This document shows, piece after piece, positions 43,416 to 52,133 of a stretch of DNA of 64,000 nt. The position numbers and the translations under genes were made by a program. The notes beneath the pieces were generated by a model. That model was not told the origin of the DNA. It made no database searches and worked only from the letters and a program-made list of their open reading frames with translations. Each line of letters starts with the position of its first letter. The stretch's first letter is position 1. Source of the DNA: Calothrix sp. PCC 7716 (lineage in GTDB: Bacteria; Cyanobacteriota; Cyanobacteriia; Cyanobacteriales; Nostocaceae); NCBI RefSeq assembly GCF_019977735.1, contig NZ_AP025018.1:10234580-10298579 (forward strand). The letters run 5' to 3'.

Positions 43416-44006
43416 TTACCAACCTAATACTGAAGCAAATTGTGGCGCCGTATTATTATCTGATGTAGATGTTTCACCCTCAGCATCAATACGACTTTCA
43501 ACGCAATACGAAGCAGTACTAAAACCACCAAAACGTTTTACAGTGCTAGTACGCATCCGCATATTACCACCTGAGAACCAGAACCGTTCTATGGAACTCA
43601 TAGTCTCATAATCTGTAGTTAATACCAAACCGTCTTCTTCATCCATATGGAACTGACCGACCACAGGCATAATTTCTGCATAACCACGCTCGCGTAGCAA
43701 TCTACCCTTGCGAGGATTATCAGCATCTGGCACAATTGCAAATACTGTTTTACCCTCGTGGTTTTCTTCCCCTTCTCTATCCCATGCCATTGTGCCTAAC
43801 CAGCGCACACGCGAACCACCAATTGATAAATTGGGGTCAATATCGTGCATTTTGCACAACTCAATAATTTCAGGGTCGTCAGCTTCCAACGTTTCCACCA
43901 AAATTTCAGATTCTCCTGTCTCGGAACGCTTAAACGCAAGGTGGTGTGTTACCCGCGAAGATTTCCACTTGCCCGCACTTGACCGGAAAAACTCTAATGC
44001 ATCCAT
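43416..44006 (-). CDS. cpcS: CpcS/CpeS-type phycobiliprotein lyase
   Basis: A 196-residue lipocalin-fold chromophore lyase. Family features are MDALEFFRSSAGKWKSSRVTHHLAF at the start, the central IGGSRVRWLGTMAWD and the C-terminal FWFSGGNMRMRTSTVKRFGG. CpcS/CpeS lyases attach phycocyanobilin to Cys84 (beta and allophycocyanin subunits) in the cytoplasm. Length and sequence suit the CpcS-III/CpeS1 group that works alone on most Cys84 sites. It heads the minus-strand operon with the HEXXH protein, cpcL and cpcG, and is divergent from nblA. Confidence 0.9.
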   Translation of the reverse strand: MDALEFFRSSAGKWKSSRVTHHLAFKRSETGESEILVETLEADDPEIIELCKMHDIDPNLSIGGSRVRWLGTMAWDREGEENHEGKTVFAIVPDADNPRKGRLLRERGYAEIMPVVGQFHMDEEDGLVLTTDYETMSSIERFWFSGGNMRMRTSTVKRFGGFSTASYCVESRIDAEGETSTSDNNTAPQFASVLGW

Positions 44007-44355
44007 CTAACTTTTGACTCCTATTGTCTAATTCTTGAGACTGATGTGTTAACTTTTGTTTGTTCTTAACCTTATTACTTAACATTACAGCTGTTTACAA
44101 TCAGCTTTCAACTCCTATCCTTGGTTGATTACCCCACCTGCTAAAGTGTTGATTGCTGCAAGCGGCGCCTGTTTCTTACTGACCTGTTACATCGTCGCTC
44201 AATTGTAAACTTTCTTTGCCTTAATTAATTATCGCTTGACAAAGTAGACAAAACTACCTCGTAGATGTTAAACTAAGGTAAAATAACAAAAATCATAGTA
44301 GTAAGTACATTGCTACTATAGTCCAGCGATTCAGTCATTTACTAGGAGTGAATAA
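44007..44355. promoter_or_regulatory. Divergent cpcS-nblA intergenic region
   Basis: 350 bp that must contain the promoters for phycobilisome assembly (cpcS operon) and degradation (nblA). An inverted repeat-like stretch GTAGTAAGTAC...GCTACTAT lies 44299-44320 near the nblA side. I do not find a clear NtcA-type GTA-N8-TAC site. Confidence 0.45.
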
Positions 44356-44523
44356 ATGAACTTCCCCAATGAATTGACCTTAGAGCAACAATTTCGCTTG
44401 CAAACGCTGAAAGACCAGGTTCAAACACTCTCGCAGCAAGAAGCTCAAGAGTTTTTGATGGAAGTGTTACGCCAAATGATGGTAAAAGATAACCTGGTTA
44501 AACGTCTTCTCAAGCAAGCCTAA
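44356..44523 (+). CDS. nblA: NblA, phycobilisome degradation adaptor
   Basis: A 55-residue protein starting MNFPNELTLEQQFRLQTLKD, with the conserved helix LSQQEAQEFLMEVLRQMMVK and the C-terminal LVKRLLKQA. It matches NblA, a small helical adaptor that binds phycobilisome subunits and brings them to Clp protease during nitrogen or sulfur starvation. The ATG follows AGGAG by 8 nt. The gene is too short for routine ORF cut-offs. It is divergent from the cpcS-cpcL-cpcG operon. Confidence 0.96.
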   Translation: MNFPNELTLEQQFRLQTLKDQVQTLSQQEAQEFLMEVLRQMMVKDNLVKRLLKQA

Positions 44524-44585
44524 TTTACTAGACGTAATACTAGATGAAGATTTTTTGGTACATATTGGACAATATTTCGGTAAAG

Positions 44586-44822
44586 CTATCGTGAAATTTT
44601 TGGGCAGGAATCATTTCTTGCTCTCGATATATTTCTTCGTCTACGCGGTTCACGAGTAGTTGGGCATTTTCCAGAAGTAAAGATTTGCCAAACCTTTTGC
44701 GAATTTGAAGTTTCAATCAAATTTGTAGTACTGATATTTGCACGTGTAGGCGCCGTTACAATGACAGCAGAGATAGTGGTGCCAACAAAAAGGGCGCCGA
44801 ATAATGTTGCTTTCAAGTTCAT
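44586..44822 (-). CDS. Short secreted protein, possibly truncated
   Basis: A 78-residue frame with a good N-terminal signal peptide (MNLKATLFGALFVGTTISAV, cleavage near TRA-NI), then a short Ser/Asn region. After residue 45 the sequence becomes Arg-rich and unlike a folded protein. In the +1 frame the same DNA reads LQIRKRFGKSLLLENAQLLV and remains open to 44544. This suggests a frameshifted or chimeric gene whose C-terminus is lost. I do not recognise either part. Confidence 0.35.
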   Translation of the reverse strand: MNLKATLFGALFVGTTISAVIVTAPTRANISTTNLIETSNSQKVWQIFTSGKCPTTREPRRRRNISRARNDSCPKISR

Positions 44823-45031
44823 ACTGATAAATTATTTAAAGTTGTGAAAACATGCAAAACATCTTGTAAAGATGAAGAGATAACACCTTTGCAAGCGAAA
44901 ATTTATGTTGCATAAACACGATAAATATTTAGGCTGTAGGAGACACTGATATATGTAACGGTGTCATTTACGACCTTCACTTATAAATACGCTGTTAGTT
45001 GAGTGTTTTTATGCAACTGGTAAATTCTTTT
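44823..45031. other. Intergenic region, no gene seen
   Basis: About 210 bp of AT-rich sequence upstream of the short secreted ORF and downstream of the WD40 remnant. No feature was recognised. Confidence 0.4.
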
Positions 45032-45822
45032 TTAATGTTGGGTTTCACCTAAGCTACACTTTACTAAGCTACATCCCCGTTCTAATAAATCATCTAAATC
45101 TAGATTCCACGAAATTACGGTATTATCTTTTGATACAGAAAAAAGAGTTTGACCATTTGTACTAAAGCGGGCACCTATAACTGCACCTTTATGACCTTTG
45201 AGAGTTTTAATTTCAGAACCAGTATTAATGTGCCAGAGTTTGATAGTATTGTCACCAGATACAGATACAAGAGTTCTACCATCTGGGCTAAAACTGGCGC
45301 CATAAACTAAATTTGTATGTCCTTTAAGAGTTTTAATTTCTTTACCAGTGTTGATATTCCATAATTTCAATGTTCGGTCACGAGATGTAGAAGCGAGAGT
45401 TTTACCGTCTGGACTAAAGCTAATATTCCAAACGTGAGAAGTGTGTCCTTTTAAAGTGTAAATTTCTTTGCCCGTATTAATATTCCAAATTTTCACAGTA
45501 TTGTCACTTGACGCTGAAGCAAGCATTTTGCTATCTGGACTAAAGCTGACGCTATTCACTATATGTGTATATTTATTTAAAGTTTTAATTTCAGAATTAT
45601 TTTGAATACCCCATAATTTTATGGTATTATCATTTAATGTAAAAACAAGAAGCTGCGATAAGTATCACACCAAAATTGAGAATGTTCAATAACAGCGAGT
45701 GCTGATGGTGATTTTGCGCTGATAATTAAGTTTGGTGTTTCACCAGCGTTACTAATTGTTAAATTCAATCGATAACCCGATTTTAAGGCGCCGTCAAATT
45801 TGAGAATAACTAGTTTTTTCAT
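45032..45822 (-). pseudogene. CHAT-protein N-terminus joined to WD40 repeats (chimeric, frame-broken)
   Basis: From 45822 a good start encodes MKKLVILKFDGALKSGYRLN and on to FWCDTYRSFLF, the usual first 60 residues of cyanobacterial CHAT-domain proteins that follow sigma-like and DUF1822 genes. That frame stops at 45634. From about 45650, in another frame, the sequence encodes WD40 repeats (DNTIKLWGIQNN, DNTVKIWNINTGKE, DRTLKLWNINTGKE, DNTIKLWHINTGSE, DNTVISWNLD) down to 45032, about five blades. The CHAT protease domain is missing. The simplest reading is a deletion fusing the start of a CHAT gene to the end of an nSTAND-WD40 gene. A GTG at 45559 could express the blades alone. Confidence 0.72.
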
Positions 45823-45858
45823 AAGTAACGCAATATCATACTGGTATTTTCCTCTATA

Positions 45859-45886
45859 GTATGGTGGGCAATGCCCACCTTACATA
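45859..45886. repeat. Family B hairpin repeat
   Basis: ATGGTGGGCAATGCCCACCT between the DUF1822 gene and the CHAT remnant, same core as 16099-16115 and 25655-25671. Confidence 0.65.
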
Positions 45887-45890
45887 CTTA

Positions 45891-46805
45891 TTACACGATA
45901 AATTCTTGTGTGACTTTTGATTCTCCTAAACAAATATCAACACTAAATTTTTCACCAACTTGGGCACTAAGTGTAACTTCGACCCAGTTATCATGTTCTC
46001 TAGAAGTTGCATTTAAAAGGCTTACTCCATTTTCGTCATTGACAATTAACTCTAATCCTTGAGGTAAATAGGTACTTTCTAAAGGACAAGCTTGAATTGT
46101 CATGTTAATTGTGTCTTCATTTTCTGAGGCAACTCGTGCAACTAATGCAATTGGTGTACTATCTAGTTGTAAACCCAAATCAATCTTTCTTGCTTGCGTA
46201 ATGCTAAATTGACGACTCCTGACGAAAGCTAGCTGCTGTGGATTTAATATATTTTCCAGATTTTGCCAACCTTCTGTAATCAGTTCTTGCATCCATTGAC
46301 TAATGTTTACAATCGCAGCTTGTTCTTTCTGGGTTAAATATTCTAGTAAGTTATCTACTGATTGTAATTGATTTAATGCAATAGTGGGCGCCGATTGAAC
46401 ATTAACATTAGGTGTAAATCCAATAATATGTGCTTCGTCTAAAGACGGATTTATTTGCACGAATATATATGCTATACGGTCAGAAGCAACTTCCTGTGGA
46501 ATTTGACAATATTTAGTATTTTGAGAGACAGGAAAACATTCAATCTTACCAATATTCTTAACTTCAACATCTGCCGTATTAATGAAAGTTTGCATCCAAG
46601 GATTTTGACTACTATCTCTATCCTTAACAGTTTCAAAGCTCATACAATTAAGATAATAATCTACTGCGTAGGTAGCTAAAGAGTTGAGATATACTTTTTT
46701 TGTTGCTTCAGTACTACATATCCCTTGACTCTGCTTTTTAGCAATATCATGTGCTGAATAGGATAAAAATACTTTAAAACTATCTTGTTGATTATTTATG
46801 TTCAT
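45891..46805 (-). CDS. DUF1822 family protein
   Basis: A 304-residue protein with the family block LAFVRSRQFSITQARKIDLGLQLD followed by a beta-rich C-terminal half. DUF1822 proteins are found in cyanobacteria between a sigma70-like gene and a CHAT-domain gene, an arrangement conserved here except that the CHAT gene is broken. Function is unknown. The C-terminal domain (LPQGLELIVNDENG, WVEVTLSAQVGEKFSVDICLG) resembles the effector-associated modules near CHAT proteases. It lies 42 bp downstream of the sigma-like gene and is presumably co-transcribed. Confidence 0.8.
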   Translation of the reverse strand: MNINNQQDSFKVFLSYSAHDIAKKQSQGICSTEATKKVYLNSLATYAVDYYLNCMSFETVKDRDSSQNPWMQTFINTADVEVKNIGKIECFPVSQNTKYCQIPQEVASDRIAYIFVQINPSLDEAHIIGFTPNVNVQSAPTIALNQLQSVDNLLEYLTQKEQAAIVNISQWMQELITEGWQNLENILNPQQLAFVRSRQFSITQARKIDLGLQLDSTPIALVARVASENEDTINMTIQACPLESTYLPQGLELIVNDENGVSLLNATSREHDNWVEVTLSAQVGEKFSVDICLGESKVTQEFIV

Positions 46806-46847
46806 AATGAGTTACCTGCTTGTGCTGATTTACTTACTGAATACGAT

Positions 46848-47483
46848 TTACTGTAAATATTTACGACAATACTCAACGACATTACGCTTTTTTATGCTTC
46901 TTTGATAAAAACTTGAAAGTGTAGGAATAGGATGACCAGATTTTATAGATATATCTCTCCACTCTCTTCCCTCACAAAGGAATATCAATATTCTTTGTAA
47001 ATTGGTATTTCTATCTCTTCTAATATGTAAGTCCCGCAAAATACCTTCTGGGTCACTTTCAATAAAATCTCGAAATAAATTAATATCTTCTTTACTTTGC
47101 CCCTCACCTTCGAGTAAATCTTTAAATAACCTCTCTTCTGCTGCTTCCTCATCAAAAGAACATATTTGTGTACGTTCGCGATATCTACTCACCGCATCTA
47201 AAAAACACCACCTAAATATATGATTTACCCATGCCATCACAGGATATTGAGGACTATATTTATCTATATCTTTACAAAACTTTACTAAAGCATCATTAAC
47301 TGCCTCTTGATATATCTCCTCGAAATTTGGCAACTGCGACCAACTTTGTTGCCTACTCAACAACCCAGAACCTTGAATTAATTTAACCAAACTATTTAGT
47401 GCTTTGCGTCTAGCAACACTATTGGAGGGGTTATTTTGCGCTTTCAACGCCAACTGCCGCATTTGTTCAGCTAATTCACACAT
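46848..47483 (-). CDS. Sigma-70 family RNA polymerase sigma-like factor
   Basis: A 211-residue protein with a sigma region 2-like segment (NFEEIYQEAVNDALVKFCKDIDKY and VMAWVNHIFRWCFLDAVSRYR). The C-terminal part is region 4-like (LQRILIFLCEGREWRDISIKSG, IPTLSSFYQRSIKK) in which WRDISIKSGHPIPTLSSFYQR takes the place of the usual LxxIA-S-TVxSR helix-turn-helix. It probably directs transcription of a small regulon or of its own DUF1822/CHAT operon. It is divergent from canonical ECF factors. It heads the operon with the DUF1822 gene. Confidence 0.78.
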   Translation of the reverse strand: MCELAEQMRQLALKAQNNPSNSVARRKALNSLVKLIQGSGLLSRQQSWSQLPNFEEIYQEAVNDALVKFCKDIDKYSPQYPVMAWVNHIFRWCFLDAVSRYRERTQICSFDEEAAEERLFKDLLEGEGQSKEDINLFRDFIESDPEGILRDLHIRRDRNTNLQRILIFLCEGREWRDISIKSGHPIPTLSSFYQRSIKKRNVVEYCRKYLQ

Positions 47484-47960
47484 CGAAACCTCCGTTCCTA
47501 ACGAGCCTCTTCAAGGTAGTTTCAGGTAATATCCCCCACAACTACCAAGTTGTTTACGAAGCAAGCAGCGATGTTTTATGCAAAATTTCCAACAACCTAA
47601 ATAAATTTACATAACGTAACATAAATCTATATTTTGTTGACAACCAAAAAATCTTGCTTATATTCTATATATAGAATATTGCTACTCTATCTAAAGAACA
47701 ACGCTTAACTGCTTTAGCTCAACTCCAACCGAATACACAAGAGACTTTTAGTCAAATAATGACTTCATCTCAAACAGTTGAGTAGACAACAACATCAAGC
47801 TTATTGAAACAATAGCCAGTATATTGAACTATTAATTTTTTAAAGACATTGATAACCGAAGCTGAAAAAAAGGCGCCTCGATATGGAGATTAAGCTTTTG
47901 AAAAGTGCAGTTCCATATTTAATTCGATTACTGGAACTTATTGCTACAACAAACCTGGCT
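47484..47960. other. Intergenic region with a possible ORF remnant
   Basis: About 475 bp upstream of the sigma-like gene. At 47681-47785 an open stretch reads TLSKEQRLTALAQLQPNTQE and ends SSQTVE before a stop, with protein-like composition but no start codon. It may be a gene remnant I cannot identify. No operator or terminator was recognised. Confidence 0.4.
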
Positions 47961-48231
47961 TTAAAAATAAGTATAAAAAACAACAGATTTTACTTGTGTT
48001 TGTTGTTCGGCACCGGTAAAAACTTTATCTAGTACCAATAAAAAACGGCTCATTTCTTGTTCCAATTTTTTCAGCATCGACTTGCACAGAATTTTCTGAA
48101 CTTTTGGTATCAGGGATTCTTGTTTCCTCTCCCCAGCCTCCACCTCTGATATTTCCGCCTTTTGTACCGTCAGGAAGTGATATTTGAGGGGTATCATCTG
48201 TCACAATCCAAATGCTGTTTGTGTCTTCCAT
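47961..48231 (-). pseudogene. Trypsin-co-occurring-domain-like small protein, frameshifted in an A6 run
   Basis: The start at 48231 gives MEDTNSIWIVTDDTPQISLP, DGTKGGNIRGGGWGEE and VQVDAEK. In the next frame the sequence continues LEQEMSRFLLVLDKVFTGAEQQT. Together these read like one small cyanobacterial protein related to trypsin-co-occurring domain 1 (CU044-type) proteins. The break is at six consecutive T on the plus strand (48066-48071). Removing one base restores DAEKLEQEMSRF. It is either a true pseudogene or a homopolymer sequencing error. Even when joined, the C-terminus (QVKSVVFYTYF) looks short. Confidence 0.65.
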
Positions 48232-48284
48232 TGTGCTTTAAGCTGAAAATACTGTCCTTAATTATCATATATGTCCAAATTTAA

Positions 48285-48310
48285 AACGGGCAAGGATGCC
48301 CGTTCCACAT
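48285..48310. repeat. Dispersed hairpin repeat, family A
   Basis: AACGGGCAAGGATGCCCGTT followed by CCACAT, about 140 bp upstream of clpB. The core can form a short hairpin in the divergent intergenic region. Confidence 0.72.
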
Positions 48311-48450
48311 AGGTAAGATGGGGTGTAACTCTACCATTTGAGGGGCGAACACCGAACCAGTTAGTTGCACACTTATATTTACAATGACGGTAGTAGAAAA
48401 AAAATCTTAGATTTCCTTATAACTCGGTCTCTCCCCCACATTATAAGCCT

Positions 48451-51069
48451 ATGCAACCAACTAACCCTAACCAATTTACCGAGAAAGCATGGGAAGCTAT
48501 AGCCCACACTCCTGATATAGCGAAGCAAAACCAGCAGCAGCAAATCGAAAGCGAACACCTGATGAAAGCGCTGTTAGAGCAAGATGGACTTGCTGGCAGT
48601 ATATTTACTAAACTCGGTGTTGACGTTTCAAAGCTGCGTGATAAAACTGAGCAGTTTGTTCTGCGTCAACCTAAAGTATCTGGTAGTAGTAGTTCTGTAT
48701 ACTTGGGGCGAAGCTTAGATACGCTGCTTGACCGTGCTGATGGTTTTCGTAAAGAACTCCAGGACGAATTTATTTCTATTGAACATTTATTACTTGCTTA
48801 TGCCAAGGATGACCGCTTTGGCAAAGGTTTATTTAAAGAATTCGGCTTGGATGAAGCCAAACTAAAGAATACTATTAAACAAGTTCGAGGAAGCCAAAAA
48901 GTGACCGACCAAAACCCAGAAGGTAAATATCAATCGCTGGAAAAATATGGGCGTGACCTTACCGAAGCTGCGCGTGATGGTAAGCTTGACCCAGTGATTG
49001 GACGTGATGATGAGATTCGCCGCACTATACAAATTCTCTCACGTCGTACTAAGAATAATCCTGTATTAATTGGGGAACCAGGTGTAGGTAAAACTGCTAT
49101 TGCAGAAGGACTTGCACAGCGTATTGTAGCAGGTGATGTTCCGCAGTCGCTCAAAGACCGTCAATTAATAGCTTTAGATATGGGCGCCTTAATTGCGGGT
49201 GCTAAGTATCGAGGTGAGTTTGAAGAACGTCTCAAAGCTGTATTAAAAGAAGTTACCGATTCTAAAGGTAATATTGTTCTATTTATTGATGAAATTCATA
49301 CTGTTGTTGGTGCAGGCGCCACTCAAGGTGCTATGGATGCGGGCAACTTGCTCAAACCAATGTTAGCGCGTGGTGAATTACGCTGTATCGGCGCCACAAC
49401 TTTGGATGAATATCGTAAATATATAGAGAAAGATGCTGCATTAGAACGTCGCTTCCAACAAGTGTACGTAGACCAACCTAGTGTTCAAGATACTATCTCT
49501 ATTTTGCGAGGATTGAAGGAACGCTATGAAGTACACCACGGGGTACGTATTTCTGATAGCTCACTAGTAGCAGCAGCAACATTATCTAATAGATATATCT
49601 CCGACCGTTTTCTACCCGACAAAGCAATTGACTTGGTAGACGAAGCTGCCGCACGGTTGAAAATGGAGATTACCTCAAAACCTGAAGAACTCGACGAAAT
49701 CGACCGTAAAATATTGCAGTTAGAGATGGAAAAACTCTCATTGCAAAAAGAAAGCGATTTAGCTTCGCGCGAGCGTCTCGAACGTTTAGAGAAAGAACTT
49801 GCTGATTTAAAAGAGGAACAAAGTACTCTTAATGCACAATGGCAGTCAGAAAAAGACGTTATTACCAAAATTCAGTCGGTAAAAGAAGAAATCGACAGGG
49901 TAAATTTAGAAGTTCAGCAAGCAGAGCGTAATTACGACCTTAATCGCGCGGCTGAATTAAAATATGGTAAGTTAACCGACTTGCATCGTCGTTTAGAAGA
50001 AACTGAAGCTCAACTAGCACAAGCGCAACGTAGCGGTAAGTCGTTGTTGCGTGAAGAAGTTACCGAAGCGGATATTGCCGAAGTAATTTCTAAGTGGACA
50101 GGTATACCCATCAGCAAGTTAGTTGAATCTGAGAAAGAAAAGCTATTGCATCTCGAAGACGAATTGCATAATCGTGTTGTTGGGCAACACGAAGCTGTCA
50201 CCGCAGTAGCTGACGCAATACAACGTTCGCGTGCCGGACTTTCTGACCCCAACCGTCCAATTGCTAGCTTTATTTTCCTTGGCCCAACAGGTGTAGGTAA
50301 AACCGAGTTAGCAAAAGCTTTAGCAGCGTACATGTTCGACACCGAAGAAGCGCTAGTACGCATTGATATGTCCGAATATATGGAGAAACACGCAGTTTCT
50401 CGATTAATTGGCGCCCCTCCAGGATATGTTGGTTACGATGAAGGTGGACAATTAAGCGAAGCAATTCGGCGCCGTCCATATGCGGTAGTATTATTCGACG
50501 AAATCGAAAAAGCACACCCAGACGTATTTAATATCTTCTTGCAAATACTCGACGATGGTCGTGTAACCGATGCTCAAGGTCATACGGTAGATTTCAAAAA
50601 TGCCATCATTATAATGACCAGTAACATTGGTTCGCAGTATATCCTCGATGTTGCAGGTGATGATAATCGTTACGACGAAATGCGTCATCGAGTCATGGAA
50701 GCAATGCGTAGCTCATTCCGTCCAGAGTTTTTAAACCGTGTTGACGAACAAATAATTTTCCACGCACTGCACAAGAGCGAACTACGCAAAATTGTACAAT
50801 TGCAAGTTGAAAGATTACGCGACCGCTTGGCAGACCGCAAAATGTCGCTCAAGCTCTCTGATGTTGCGCTTGACTTTTTGGCAGAAGTCGGATATGACCC
50901 CGTATTTGGCGCCCGTCCATTAAAGCGTGCAATTCAACGCGAGCTAGAAACACAAATCGCTAAAGCTATTCTACGCGGTGAGTTCAACGACGGAGACACA
51001 ATTTTCGTTGATATCGAAAACGAGCGTCTAGCATTCAAGCGTCTACCTGCTGAGTTATTAACAACCTAA
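48451..51069 (+). CDS. clpB: ATP-dependent chaperone ClpB
   Basis: An 872-residue Hsp100 disaggregase. It has an N-domain (1-145), a first AAA+ module with Walker [10 protein letters not shown] near residue 209 and Walker [13 protein letters not shown], a coiled-coil middle domain (about 405-525, rich in Glu/Leu/Lys), and a second AAA+ module with [12 protein letters not shown] near 611 and [14 protein letters not shown]. The middle domain and lack of a ClpP-binding loop separate it from ClpA/ClpC. It works with DnaK to rescue aggregated proteins after heat stress in the cytoplasm. It is monocistronic, and no heat-shock (CIRCE-like) element was identified upstream. Confidence 0.97.
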   Translation: MQPTNPNQFTEKAWEAIAHTPDIAKQNQQQQIESEHLMKALLEQDGLAGSIFTKLGVDVSKLRDKTEQFVLRQPKVSGSSSSVYLGRSLDTLLDRADGFRKELQDEFISIEHLLLAYAKDDRFGKGLFKEFGLDEAKLKNTIKQVRGSQKVTDQNPEGKYQSLEKYGRDLTEAARDGKLDPVIGRDDEIRRTIQILSRRTKNNPVLIGEPGVGKTAIAEGLAQRIVAGDVPQSLKDRQLIALDMGALIAGAKYRGEFEERLKAVLKEVTDSKGNIVLFIDEIHTVVGAGATQGAMDAGNLLKPMLARGELRCIGATTLDEYRKYIEKDAALERRFQQVYVDQPSVQDTISILRGLKERYEVHHGVRISDSSLVAAATLSNRYISDRFLPDKAIDLVDEAAARLKMEITSKPEELDEIDRKILQLEMEKLSLQKESDLASRERLERLEKELADLKEEQSTLNAQWQSEKDVITKIQSVKEEIDRVNLEVQQAERNYDLNRAAELKYGKLTDLHRRLEETEAQLAQAQRSGKSLLREEVTEADIAEVISKWTGIPISKLVESEKEKLLHLEDELHNRVVGQHEAVTAVADAIQRSRAGLSDPNRPIASFIFLGPTGVGKTELAKALAAYMFDTEEALVRIDMSEYMEKHAVSRLIGAPPGYVGYDEGGQLSEAIRRRPYAVVLFDEIEKAHPDVFNIFLQILDDGRVTDAQGHTVDFKNAIIIMTSNIGSQYILDVAGDDNRYDEMRHRVMEAMRSSFRPEFLNRVDEQIIFHALHKSELRKIVQLQVERLRDRLADRKMSLKLSDVALDFLAEVGYDPVFGARPLKRAIQRELETQIAKAILRGEFNDGDTIFVDIENERLAFKRLPAELLTT

Positions 51070-51098
51070 TACCCAGCCGCAAATTAAATCCTACTGTA

Positions 51099-51163
51099 TT
51101 GTGGAATGGGCATCCTAAGAGTGGGGCATCCTAAGAGTGGAATGGGCATCCTTGCCCGTTCCA
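51099..51163. repeat. Compound family A repeats after clpB
   Basis: Three partial copies of the family A core in a row (TGTGGAATGGGCATCC, GTGGGGCATCC, GTGGAATGGGCATCCTTGCC), separated by TAAGA. It appears to be a local expansion of the dispersed element within the clpB-petN gap. Confidence 0.7.
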
Positions 51164-51249
51164 ACCGTTAATATTTATAAGCTATGCAAAGTATTGTAAA
51201 ACATGATAAATGTTAAAATTGTGTTGTAGATAAATTTAAAAGAATCACT

Positions 51250-51339
51250 ATGGCTATCTTGACATTAGGTTGGGTTTCACTGCTAGTTGTTTTTACTTGG
51301 TCTATTGCAATGGTAGTCTGGGGTCGCAACGGATTGTAG
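51250..51339 (+). CDS. petN: Cytochrome b6f complex subunit PetN
   Basis: A 29-residue single-helix protein, [20 protein letters not shown] continuing MVVWGRNGL. It matches cyanobacterial and chloroplast PetN (subunit VIII), which spans the thylakoid membrane and is needed for assembly of the cytochrome b6f complex. The gene is far below usual ORF length limits. It is followed after 7 bp by another small membrane-protein gene whose ribosome site AGGAGG overlaps the petN stop codon region. Confidence 0.97.
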   Translation: MAILTLGWVSLLVVFTWSIAMVVWGRNGL

Positions 51340-51346
51340 GAGGACT

Positions 51347-51511
51347 GTGGAAAGTCAATTTCTCAACGTTCTAACAATAACAGCCATAGTACTGCTTGTT
51401 GCAGTTACAGGTGGTGTTGGCTATTTAACTTTAGCTGACTGGCGTGACCGTCGTCGCTTTGAACAAGAAAACCGCGAAGTACGACGTTCTACTGCCCCCA
51501 AGCGAAAATAA
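51347..51511 (+). CDS. Small single-helix membrane protein downstream of petN
   Basis: A 54-residue protein with a GTG start at 51347 and AGGAGG overlapping the petN stop codon, so the pair is probably translationally coupled. It has one transmembrane helix (VLTITAIVLLVAVTGGVGYL) and a basic, Arg/Glu-rich cytoplasmic tail (DWRDRRRFEQENREVRRS). I do not recognise a named family. Its place suggests a role near the b6f complex or thylakoid, but that is inferred only. Confidence 0.75.
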   Translation: MESQFLNVLTITAIVLLVAVTGGVGYLTLADWRDRRRFEQENREVRRSTAPKRK

Positions 51512-51536
51512 CAGCGCGCATATCAACCAATATTGG

Positions 51537-51564
51537 TAAGGGCACGACCGATATCGTGCCCTTA
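51537..51564. terminator. Strong 11-bp stem downstream of petN operon
   Basis: TAAGGGCACGA at 51537-51547 pairs perfectly with TCGTGCCCTTA at 51554-51564 around a 6-nt loop. A T-rich but not continuous stretch follows, with a direct repeat GTATTTTGAATCAA. It probably ends the petN transcript. Confidence 0.7.
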
Positions 51565-51640
51565 GTATTTTGAATCAAGTATTTTGAATCAATATGTGGT
51601 GAATGACATTTATTAAAAGATAATCATTATCATAAATGTG

Positions 51641-51989
51641 AACCGGGCAGATTTTTTAGACCAAGCTCTTTCTTATCGACCTTTAGCTGATGCCTTACAG
51701 CATAATGATTTAAAATTAAGCCAAATGAATAATCAAGAGTTACAAGCTGCTTGGTGTCACTCTAGAGTCTGGACTAAGTGAGCGAATTTTAGGTGCCGTT
51801 GGTAGTCAAGCAGGTGATTTACCTTTATTGGAATTTGCATTAACTCAACTATGGAAAAAAAGAACTCAAGACGGGCGCCTTATAAAAGTCATTGATGAAA
51901 ACACAGGTGGTGTATATGGTGTTAGCTTTAGCAAAAATGGTAAATATATAGCTAAAGAAAGGTTGTTTACAAGTAAGAGACTATCTTAG
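51641..51989 (+). pseudogene. Remnant of an nSTAND-WD40 protein
   Basis: The first segment reads NRADFLDQALSYRPLADALQ and DLKLSQMNNQELQAA, a conserved part of the nSTAND1 NTPase region. A frameshift near 51755 gives GVTLESGLSERILGAVGSQA and DLPLLEFALTQLWKKR, the next conserved block. It then joins directly to a degenerate first WD40 blade (GGVYGVSFSKNGKYIA) and stops. Start, P-loop and the rest of the propeller are missing. The five blades fused to a CHAT N-terminus at 45032 may come from a related gene. Confidence 0.8.
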
Positions 51990-52069
51990 AAATAGCACTA
52001 ATAAGCAGATCTGTCATGAAATTTCACCAAATTAAGCCTTAAATTACTGAAAATGGGAATGATTATTAA

Positions 52070-52127
52070 AAATGTGAACCGTGGTTCACATTTTTCAACG
52101 GCGCCAAATTTTGGTTACTTTGGCGCC
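52070..52127. terminator. Two adjacent stem-loops after the Uma2 remnant
   Basis: AAATGTGAACC (52070-52080) pairs with GGTTCACATTT (52083-52093). GGCGCCAAA (52100-52108) pairs with TTTGGCGCC (52119-52127). They lie 3' of the minus-strand Uma2 remnant and of the plus-strand nSTAND remnant, so could end either transcript. Confidence 0.55.
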
Positions 52128-52133
52128 TTCCCG

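Noticed and set aside
44299-44320. NtcA binding site before nblA
   Set aside because: The inverted GTA/TAC spacing does not match GTA-N8-TAC.
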